Both the position numbers and the translations under genes were made by a program. DNA of 8,412 bases from Saprospiraceae bacterium (GTDB taxonomy: Bacteria; Bacteroidota; Bacteroidia; Chitinophagales; Saprospiraceae). A model generated the notes under the pieces. The model had not been told where the DNA came from, did no database searches, and saw nothing but the letters and a program-made list of their open reading frames with translations. Where the stretch lies: positions 1 through 8,412 of the forward strand of contig JABDJE010000289.1 in NCBI GenBank assembly GCA_013002625.1, in the 5' to 3' direction. Shown here in pieces: positions 1 through 5,423 of this stretch. The stretch's first letter is position 1. The number at the start of each line of letters is the position of its first letter.

Positions 1-31
1 GACAGAGGCTATCAAAAAAGTAAAAGCTTAA
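1..31 (+). CDS. 3' end of an unidentified upstream gene (partial)
   Basis: Reading from base 2 gives nine sense codons, TEAIKKVKA, and a TAA stop at 29-31. Only one base separates this stop from the ATG of the carboxyltransferase gene at 33. That spacing is typical of a co-transcribed, translationally linked pair, and the absence of any other leader for the downstream gene supports a real coding end here. The peptide is a short lysine-rich tail that is not diagnostic of any family. In this phylum carboxyltransferase genes can sit beside methylmalonyl-CoA epimerase or biotin-enzyme genes, but nothing visible identifies this one. Confidence 0.45.
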   Translation, partial: TEAIKKVKA

Positions 32-32
32 G

Positions 33-1574
33 ATGGATCAGGAAAAGAGAATACTTCAGGAAAAGCTCTCCAAAGCTCAAATGGGTGGAGGTGAAGTCAG
101 GATTAAAAAGCAGCATGCTAAAGGCAAACTAACTGCACGTGAACGTATTACTCTTTTTGTAGACGAAAACAGTTTTGAAGAAATTGGTGCACTGGTTACC
201 CACCGTACCAAAGACTTCGGCATGGCAGATCAAATCATTTATGGCGACGGGGTTATTACCGGACATGGCACAGTTGATGGAAGACTTGTGTATGTTTTTG
301 CACAGGATTTTACTGTTTTCGGAGGGTCGCTTTCAGAAACCCATGCGGAGAAAATATGTAAAATAATGGACCTTGCTATGCGTACAGGCGCACCTGTCAT
401 TGGACTTAATGATAGCGGAGGTGCCAGAATTCAGGAAGGTGTCAGATCCTTGGGAGGTTATGCTGATATTTTTTATAGAAATGTATTGGCCAGCGGTGTA
501 GTACCACAGATTTCAGCCATCATGGGGCCATGTGCTGGAGGCGCAGTATATTCTCCAGCAATAACTGATTTCACCATCATGGTAGAACAATCGAGTTATA
601 TGTTTGTCACCGGTCCCAATGTTGTGAAAACTGTAACCAATGAAGAAGTTACTTCAGAAGAATTGGGTGGTGCTTCTACCCACTCCACTAAATCCGGCGT
701 TACACATCTGACAGCAGAGAATGATCTAGATTGTATTCTACAAGTCAGGAAATTGTTGAGCTACATGCCTCAGAATTGTGAAGAGCTTACGCACAAATTA
801 GCCTATACGTTAGATGATGAATACAGGCCTCAGTTAGATGAAATCCTCCCGGATGTGTCTACAAAGCCATATGATATGAAGGCTGTAATTGAGGGCATTA
901 TTGATCATGATTCATTCTTTGAGATACATGCTAACTATGCGGATAATATTATTGTTGGCTTTGCACGCCTCGCCGGTAGAAGCATTGGCATTGTTGCTAA
1001 TCAACCCATGAGTCTGGCTGGTTGCCTAGATGTTGACAGTTCAAAAAAAGCGGCGCGGTTTACACGATTCTGCGATGCCTTCAATATCCCTCTTCTGGTT
1101 CTGGTTGATGTACCTGGGTTTTTACCGGGAACAGATCAGGAATGGAACGGTATAATCGTAAATGGCGCCAAGTTGTTATATGCACTCAGCGAAGCTACTG
1201 TCCCTAAGATCTCTGTAATCACAAGAAAAGCCTATGGGGGTGCCTATGATGTAATGAATTCAAAACATATTGGTGCTGACTTTAATTATGCCTGGCCAAC
1301 AGCAGAAATCGCAGTAATGGGTGCTAAAGGTGCAAGTGAAATTATTTTCAAAAAAGAAATTGCAACGGCTGATGATCCAGAAGCGAAATTGAAGGAAAAA
1401 GAACAGGAGTATGCAGATTTGTTTGCCAACCCATACAGTGCGGCTGAAAGAGGATTCGTAGATGAGGTCATTTTACCAAATGAAACCCGTCGCAAATTGA
1501 TTAGAGCATATAATTTACTGGAAAGTAAGGCGGTCCAGTTGCCTAAAAAGAAACATGGAAATATACCGTTGTAG
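33..1574 (+). CDS. pccB: Acyl-CoA carboxylase carboxyltransferase (beta) subunit, propionyl-CoA carboxylase type
   Basis: Cytosolic carboxyltransferase subunit of a biotin-dependent acyl-CoA carboxylase. It moves the carboxyl group from carboxybiotin to propionyl-CoA (or a related acyl-CoA), giving (S)-methylmalonyl-CoA on the way to succinyl-CoA. The 513-aa length is full for the family. The N-terminal crotonase-like half carries the KGKLTARERI entry motif (30-39), QDFTVFGGSLSE (91-102), NDSGGARIQEG (126-136) and the glycine-rich GPCAGGAVYSPA (165-176), which form the acyl-CoA pocket and oxyanion hole. The C-terminal half carries VDVPGFLPG (358-366), RKAYGGAYDVM (398-408) and AWPTAEIAVMGAKGA (420-434), the biotin side. 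The start at 33 gives the usual N-terminus and lies one base after the upstream stop. No biotin carboxylase or biotin carrier gene is adjacent downstream, so the partner must lie upstream or elsewhere. A methylmalonyl-CoA decarboxylase alpha subunit (MmdA) is a close relative that sequence inspection cannot fully exclude, and neither can a different acyl preference. Confidence 0.93.
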   Translation: MDQEKRILQEKLSKAQMGGGEVRIKKQHAKGKLTARERITLFVDENSFEEIGALVTHRTKDFGMADQIIYGDGVITGHGTVDGRLVYVFAQDFTVFGGSLSETHAEKICKIMDLAMRTGAPVIGLNDSGGARIQEGVRSLGGYADIFYRNVLASGVVPQISAIMGPCAGGAVYSPAITDFTIMVEQSSYMFVTGPNVVKTVTNEEVTSEELGGASTHSTKSGVTHLTAENDLDCILQVRKLLSYMPQNCEELTHKLAYTLDDEYRPQLDEILPDVSTKPYDMKAVIEGIIDHDSFFEIHANYADNIIVGFARLAGRSIGIVANQPMSLAGCLDVDSSKKAARFTRFCDAFNIPLLVLVDVPGFLPGTDQEWNGIIVNGAKLLYALSEATVPKISVITRKAYGGAYDVMNSKHIGADFNYAWPTAEIAVMGAKGASEIIFKKEIATADDPEAKLKEKEQEYADLFANPYSAAERGFVDEVILPNETRRKLIRAYNLLESKAVQLPKKKHGNIPL

Positions 1575-1633
1575 GTATTGAGTATTGGGTATTGGGTTTT
1601 GGGTATTGGGTTTTGAGTTTTGGTTTTTTTGGG
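1573..1633 (+). repeat. Heptamer tandem repeat GGGTWTT with a G-quadruplex motif
   Basis: From 1573 to 1621 the sequence is seven consecutive 7-base units of consensus GGGTWTT (AGGTATT, GAGTATT, GGGTATT, GGGTTTT, GGGTATT, GGGTTTT, GAGTTTT), decaying into GGTTTTTTT and a final GGG ending at 1633. The four central units place G-triplets at 1587-1589, 1594-1596, 1601-1603 and 1608-1610, separated by four-base loops TATT, TTTT and TATT. This matches the canonical G3N4 quadruplex pattern on the + (coding) strand. The array starts on the stop codon of the carboxyltransferase gene, so it forms the immediate 3' untranslated region of that mRNA. Similar TATTGGG-type minisatellites occur between genes in other Bacteroidota (recollection, not checked here). 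Confidence 0.85.
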
Positions 1634-1746
1634 ATTAAAGTTCTCAGATAAAGGATCTCAAAGACAACGATTTTGAACATTAAGGTTAAGTTTAAAAGCA
1701 GATAGTAGTACATTTTTAACTCAATCCTAAATATAAAAGTCACCTT
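1634..1746. other. Rest of the intergenic gap before the arylsulfotransferase gene
   Basis: AT-rich gap in which no gene, tRNA or convincing hairpin terminator is visible. Imperfect matches to the Bacteroidota -7 element TAnnTTTG exist (TAAGTTTA near 1686-1693 and TACATTTT near 1709-1716), but neither has a TTG at the expected spacing, so no promoter is called. A promoter for the following gene is presumably somewhere here. Confidence 0.5.
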
Positions 1747-3402
1747 TTGAATATTAAGCTCACATTATTGCTCAGCTTTTTTCTTATGAGCCTACAGGCT
1801 CAAAGAACAGTAGGATTATTCGAAAATGACTCCCTCGCCTTCAATGGTTATACTTTGTGGACACCCAATAATTCAACCTATCTGATCGACAATTGTGGCC
1901 ACTTGATCAAGGAATGGCAAAGTGCATTTAGGCCAGGACTATCTGTTTATTTGCTTGAAAACGGACACCTTCTCAGGACTGGTGGTCTTTCAGGGGCATT
2001 CAATGGTGCCGGCCGAGGTGGAATTATTGAAGAATTTAATTGGGAGGGCGAACGGATATGGCATTACGAAGTGGCGTCTAGCGAATTTCATCAGCATCAT
2101 GATATAGAGCCAATGCCAAACGGCAATATACTCGTAATTGCATGGGAGAAAAAAAACTCTGCCGAAGCCAGGGAAGCAGGCTCTTCTCGTAATGTTGCCT
2201 ATTGGCCAGAGGTTATTTTTGAGCTTGAAAAACTTCCAGACAATGAAGCCAAGGTTGTATGGGAATGGCATGCATGGGACCACTTGATCCAGGACCATGA
2301 CAGTACCGAAGCTAATTTTGGAGTCGTCAAAGACCATCCAGAACTATTCAATATCAATTACAGGCAACCTTCAGGCGGATCAAATGGAGATTGGTTACAC
2401 TTCAATGGTATATTTTACGATGAAGTCAGAGATGAAATAATATTAAGTGCACGCAACTTCAATGAGATTTATATTATTGACCATAGTACGAGCACAGAAG
2501 AAGCCGCCGGGCATACGGGTGGGCAGCATGGTAAGGGTGGCGACATACTCTATCGATGGGGCAATCCGGAAGCATACGGACGCGGCACTTTAGAGCATCG
2601 TAAACTCTTCGGTCAACACGACGCACGTATTATCGAAGCAGGACATTTCTATCAAAATCAAATTTCAATTTTCAACAATGGCGCTGGGCGACCTGGTTCT
2701 AATTTTTCATCTATTGAGGTAATTGAACCACCTATCGATGACAGTGGCTACTATCAATTGGGCCAGGATAGTATTTACGGCCCTGATCAGCCCAGCTGGC
2801 AATATACAGCACCTGTGCCTACTGATTTTTATTCCAATAATATGGCGGGTGTTCATGCCCTGCCGAATAACAATTTTCTTATCTGTGAAGCCAACAAAGG
2901 AAAGTTTTTTGAAGTTAGCTTGGATGGAGGCGTCGTATGGACGTATCAAAATCCTGCCACAAATTCCGGACCGATACCACAGGGAACCGTTTTAACGGCA
3001 GTTAACACACCAAGTGTATTCAGGGCCACAAGATATGCGCCTGACTATCCAGGATTAAGTGATAAAGACCTCACACCCGGCCCACCAATTGAATTGGATC
3101 CACTTCCCAGTGAGTGTATGATTTTTGGTGAACAAACCAGTGCCATTTCGGAAGCCGTTACATACGATTTTGACCTAAAGGTTTCACATGATAACAATGG
3201 AATTCACATTTGGCAATTAAAACAAAAACTGCTTACTATTGAGTTAATGGATTTCAGTGGAAGGGCTATTCAGAAGAAGATTTCAAGAGACAGCTACACA
3301 AATCTGAATACCCTTAATCTTGTCTCAGGCATATATATCCTACATGTAACAGATGGGTCTTCAATGCAGACCTTTAGTCAGAAGATATTTATCGGTCAAT
3401 AA
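1747..3402 (+). CDS. Secreted arylsulfotransferase-family beta-propeller protein with T9SS C-terminal sorting domain
   Basis: Predicted exported protein of the ASST (aryl-sulfate sulfotransferase) family, whose characterised members transfer sulfate between phenolic compounds without PAPS through a sulfohistidine. Residues 1-19 form a signal peptide (Lys4, hydrophobic LTLLLSFFLMSL, then QAQ). The propeller spans roughly 22-430 and has the family's repeated histidine-rich blade motifs: HQHHDIEPMPNGN (115-127), DWLHFNGI (215-222), RNFNEIYIIDHST (236-248), ILYRWGNPEAYGRG (267-280), FGQHDARII (288-296) and MAGVHALPNNNFLICE (366-381). Residues 490-551 resemble a type A T9SS sorting domain (ELMDFSGR, then LNLVSGIYILHV), so the product is probably carried across the outer membrane and secreted or anchored. 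The start is TTG at 1747: the frame is open from 1720 but has no ATG before codon 14, which would cut the signal peptide. Which His is catalytic and what the substrate is cannot be told from the sequence, and activity as a sulfotransferase is inferred from family only. Confidence 0.85.
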   Translation: MNIKLTLLLSFFLMSLQAQRTVGLFENDSLAFNGYTLWTPNNSTYLIDNCGHLIKEWQSAFRPGLSVYLLENGHLLRTGGLSGAFNGAGRGGIIEEFNWEGERIWHYEVASSEFHQHHDIEPMPNGNILVIAWEKKNSAEAREAGSSRNVAYWPEVIFELEKLPDNEAKVVWEWHAWDHLIQDHDSTEANFGVVKDHPELFNINYRQPSGGSNGDWLHFNGIFYDEVRDEIILSARNFNEIYIIDHSTSTEEAAGHTGGQHGKGGDILYRWGNPEAYGRGTLEHRKLFGQHDARIIEAGHFYQNQISIFNNGAGRPGSNFSSIEVIEPPIDDSGYYQLGQDSIYGPDQPSWQYTAPVPTDFYSNNMAGVHALPNNNFLICEANKGKFFEVSLDGGVVWTYQNPATNSGPIPQGTVLTAVNTPSVFRATRYAPDYPGLSDKDLTPGPPIELDPLPSECMIFGEQTSAISEAVTYDFDLKVSHDNNGIHIWQLKQKLLTIELMDFSGRAIQKKISRDSYTNLNTLNLVSGIYILHVTDGSSMQTFSQKIFIGQ

Positions 3403-3405
3403 TGC

Positions 3406-3816
3406 CTACACTTTTAATTTTTTGATTCTTACCAGGGGTCCCGGGCATAATGCTTTATGACAACTTTCACAGTTTGATACCATGGACTCGTACAACTCTT
3501 CAGGATTAGACGCTCCATTTTCAAACCCCTCCATGATTGATATATAGGATTGTGCGTAGGCTTTATAGACATCTGAGGCTGCTTTGTCAGGCTCGGTTGC
3601 ATCCGCCGTGAGAATATCTTTGAATTTCAACTTGACCTTAGGATGCTCCCCTTTGGCGATGGCTTCTTTCATATTCATTCCCTCCTCAAACATTTCGCGC
3701 ATAAGAATGGCTAATTCACTATCGCCATTCGGATTAAGCGGTACTTTTTGCTCTGATTGACAAGCACCAAGAAATACAAACACCATTAATATTATACTTG
3801 CGTAGAATATTTTCAT
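3406..3816 (-). CDS. Small heme-binding lipoprotein, class II cytochrome c-like
   Basis: A 136-aa lipoprotein with a lipobox L16-G17-A18-C19 after a short hydrophobic segment, so Cys19 should be lipidated and the protein held in the periplasm or outer membrane. A single heme-attachment motif C116-E-S-C119-H120 lies near the C-terminus, after a mostly helical middle (residues 33-113). This is the layout of class II cytochromes c (cytochrome c'/c556), four-helix bundles with the heme site close to the end. Met residues in ILMREMFEEGMNM (37-49) could supply a distal ligand as in c556 (inference). An extra Cys124 in ALCPGPLVRIKKL follows the heme motif. The ATG at 3816 is chosen over an in-frame TTG two codons upstream because it gives a normal signal peptide. 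It lies 19 bases downstream of the thioredoxin stop, so the two are probably co-transcribed. The electron partner is unknown. Confidence 0.8.
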   Translation of the reverse strand: MKIFYASIILMVFVFLGACQSEQKVPLNPNGDSELAILMREMFEEGMNMKEAIAKGEHPKVKLKFKDILTADATEPDKAASDVYKAYAQSYISIMEGFENGASNPEELYESMVSNCESCHKALCPGPLVRIKKLKV

Positions 3817-3835
3817 ACTCAAATTTTACTGCAAA

Positions 3836-4147
3836 TTAAGCATATTTAACAATCAGATCCTCGAGGGCTTTACCTGATTGCATACCAGATTTTCGCCATA
3901 GCATTTTACCATTTTTAAATAACATAAAAGTGGGTACACCTTGTATGTGCATCTTATTGGATAATGCCCTGTTTCTATCTACATCAATTTTTAATATTCT
4001 CACGTCATCTCTGTGTTTTGAAGATAGCTTTTTTAATACAGGCTCCATTGCCTGACAGGGTCCACACCAACTCGCAGAGAAATCAAGCAACGTGAGTTGG
4101 TCGCGATTTATAATTTCATTGAAGGATAAATTCTTTGATTTAGACAT
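3836..4147 (-). CDS. Thioredoxin, cytosolic
   Basis: A 103-aa protein of normal thioredoxin length, reducing protein disulfides via the active site W27-C28-G29-P30-C31. It has the buried Asp22 in LDFSASWCGPC and the cis-proline loop GVPTF (70-74) that faces the active site, followed by the usual beta strand MLFKNGK and C-terminal helix. There is no signal peptide or membrane segment, so it should act in the cytosol on electrons from thioredoxin reductase. It is the first gene of a probable two-gene unit with the heme lipoprotein 19 bases downstream, although the two products should lie in different compartments. A promoter-like TTG-N18-TATTTTG sits just upstream. Organisms of this type normally carry several thioredoxins, so it need not be the main trxA. 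Confidence 0.92.
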   Translation of the reverse strand: MSKSKNLSFNEIINRDQLTLLDFSASWCGPCQAMEPVLKKLSSKHRDDVRILKIDVDRNRALSNKMHIQGVPTFMLFKNGKMLWRKSGMQSGKALEDLIVKYA

Positions 4148-4159
4148 CTTTTTTTATTT

Positions 4160-4187
4160 CAAAATAAAATGAATTTTAGCTGACCAA
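4160..4187 (-). promoter_or_regulatory. Possible Bacteroidota-type promoter for the thioredoxin gene
   Basis: On the minus strand, TTG (4187-4185) is followed after 18 bases by TATTTTG (4166-4160), which is one base short of the Bacteroidota -7 consensus TAnnTTTG. The spacing falls within the range I recall for Flavobacterium promoters. Transcription would start only about a dozen bases before the thioredoxin ATG. This is a weak motif call in AT-rich DNA. Confidence 0.35.
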
Positions 4188-4205
4188 GTGTAATCTGAGT
4201 TACAC
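4188..4205. repeat. Perfect dyad GTGTAA-N6-TTACAC in the HD/thioredoxin gap
   Basis: Six-base arms GTGTAA (4188-4193) and TTACAC (4200-4205) are exact inverted complements around a six-base loop TCTGAG. The dyad lies 16 bases downstream of the stop codon of the HD-PycTM gene and abuts the -33-like TTG of the putative thioredoxin promoter. It could be an operator or a weak transcript-end hairpin. There is no T-run after it on the minus strand, which argues against a standard intrinsic terminator. Confidence 0.5.
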
Positions 4206-4215
4206 AATTAACGTA

Positions 4216-4229
4216 CAATTTTAAAATTG
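4216..4229. repeat. AT-rich 14-base palindrome at the end of the HD-PycTM gene
   Basis: CAATTTTAAAATTG is a perfect 14-base palindrome that contains the TAA stop of the HD-PycTM gene. It has no loop and almost no GC, so it is a poor RNA hairpin. It may be chance in AT-rich DNA or a protein-binding site. Confidence 0.35.
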
Positions 4230-5414
4230 AGCGGCCAGTTTGACAACTACGAATGAGATAACGGATAGCGCGACACCAAACATGAAAATATTATAGCATA
4301 TGCGCAAGTATTCATATTTCTTCCCTAGGGATTTTCCAAGGAAGAAAAGATCACGCGTTATTGAGTTGTCAAGTATTTCATTGTCACCGACAACGGTTCG
4401 CATACCCGTTTCGTATTGATCAAAATCCATTTTGAAGTAGTTGCCAAAGAAAAATAGATTTGATTTTTTTGTCTTGATAGAATCTGGGCTGGTTACCCCT
4501 GGCATTTTTGCAGGTCTCGTAGAAAGCGTTGCAAATATCATCGACACCAAACTTGAAAAGGCAAGGATCACAGTCGGAATTATCATATCCGGATTCGTGT
4601 AGGCTTGCTCAACCAAAAGAGGTATGCCTACGGTAATGACAATAGCATTTACACTCAACATGATATTGGCCTTGTTGTCAGCAATGGCAGATAGGTCTAT
4701 GTGATTTCTGAGGGCTGTTTTTAATTGTGTCTGTGCACTTTTACTAGATCCAATAGTCAACAATTTAGATTTCTTCTTTTTCTTCTTTTTCTTCTTCTTG
4801 GTGGCTTGAATATCATTTTGCTCTCCGTTTTCCATCATCTTTAATTGCTCAAGGTTTTTTTCTTTCCCTTCATTAAATAATCGTTTACCTTCCTCACTAC
4901 AATAAAAATGACTTTGAAGAAATTTGATGTTTTCATGAATCCATTCCACCTCATCTAGTTCTGCATCCAATGTTGCATTTTTTTCCTTCCGCAAATTCTC
5001 TGCAATGCTTTGATAGTTTGGATTGGCTAAACCGCTCAAGTCAGCATCCTTTATAAGACAACACATTTTATCTTCCCCTTTCCAATCCATTTTGGTCGCC
5101 ATGATCAACTTGGATACCATGTTTACTTTCTCTGGCGGATAACCGATACCTGAAAGGAACTGTTGTGCTATTTCCGTAGAATGTTTTTCGTGATTTTCAA
5201 TACTAACGCCAAAGCCCACATCATGAAACCAGGCTGCCAATAGAAGCAGCTCTTTTTCGTCTTCAGAGAGATGTGCTTCATTGGCCAACTGATCTGCGGC
5301 CTTTACGACTCTTGAAGTATGTTCAAAATTGTGATAGGAATATTCCTTGCCCACGTGCTTCGCAAAATATTCCTCTACAAATGATTTCGTTTCTTCCAGA
5401 TACTGGTTCTGCAT
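4221..5414 (-). CDS. HD-domain phosphohydrolase fused to a PycTM (Pycsar effector, ex-DUF5706) membrane domain
   Basis: A 397-aa two-part protein. Residues 1-185 are an HD metal-dependent phosphohydrolase domain with YHNFEH (27-32), AAWFHDVGFG (60-69, the HD pair at 64-65), HEKHS (75-79) and IKDADLSGL (121-129), so the metal ligands appear complete. HD enzymes of this type hydrolyse phosphomonoesters or phosphodiesters of nucleotides; the substrate here is unknown. A hydrophilic linker ends in ten consecutive lysines (206-215). Residues 230-397 match the PycTM domain: HIDLSAIADNKANIMLSVNA (238-257) leads into helix 1 (about 251-268), then helices at about 277-297 and 370-393. PycTM proteins are membrane effectors that respond to cyclic pyrimidine nucleotides (cCMP/cUMP) in Pycsar defence, where they impair the membrane. 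No pyrimidine cyclase gene is in view. The ATG at 5414 lies 9 bases after the GAF-protein stop, so the two are almost certainly one operon. Domain assignments are from motif recognition; the role in defence versus ordinary signalling is open. Confidence 0.85.
   Translation of the reverse strand: MQNQYLEETKSFVEEYFAKHVGKEYSYHNFEHTSRVVKAADQLANEAHLSEDEKELLLLAAWFHDVGFGVSIENHEKHSTEIAQQFLSGIGYPPEKVNMVSKLIMATKMDWKGEDKMCCLIKDADLSGLANPNYQSIAENLRKEKNATLDAELDEVEWIHENIKFLQSHFYCSEEGKRLFNEGKEKNLEQLKMMENGEQNDIQATKKKKKKKKKKSKLLTIGSSKSAQTQLKTALRNHIDLSAIADNKANIMLSVNAIVITVGIPLLVEQAYTNPDMIIPTVILAFSSLVSMIFATLSTRPAKMPGVTSPDSIKTKKSNLFFFGNYFKMDFDQYETGMRTVVGDNEILDNSITRDLFFLGKSLGKKYEYLRICYNIFMFGVALSVISFVVVKLAAQF
4770..4799 (-). 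repeat. In-frame lysine-codon microsatellite (10 Lys)
   Basis: Ten consecutive AAG/AAA codons (residues 206-215 of the HD-PycTM protein) form a pure purine tract on the coding strand, with AAA at codons 4, 7 and 10. Length changes by codon units would keep frame. The longest A-run is five, so it is not an obvious frameshift site. It encodes a strongly basic spacer directly before the membrane domain. Confidence 0.9.
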
Positions 5415-5423
5415 ACAGCTGAT

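Noticed and set aside
1543..1743. Minus-strand open frame of 66 codons containing a TQYPKPNTQYS-like peptide
   Set aside because: It is the antisense translation of the GGGTWTT repeat plus the end of the carboxyltransferase gene. The periodic peptide is explained by the DNA repeat and shows no gene-like features.
1990..2337. Minus-strand open frame of 115 codons
   Set aside because: It lies entirely inside the arylsulfotransferase gene, whose own frame carries clear family motifs, so this is a shadow.
3425..3470. Bidirectional terminator hairpin near GGGGTCCCGGG and GCATAATGC
   Set aside because: The arms are very short and no T-run follows on the + strand. The sequence also codes for the conserved-looking C-terminus of the heme lipoprotein.
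4151..4170. AT-only inverted repeat TTTTATTT-CA-AAATAAAA as a terminator after the HD-PycTM gene
   Set aside because: It has no GC pairs, lies within a dozen bases of the thioredoxin start, and overlaps the putative -7 element; it is probably incidental to AT-rich leader sequence.
4770..4799. Programmed ribosomal frameshift site in the lysine codon tract
   Set aside because: The longest A-run is five bases, short of the A AAA AAG slippery heptamer, and the zero frame continues into a complete PycTM domain.
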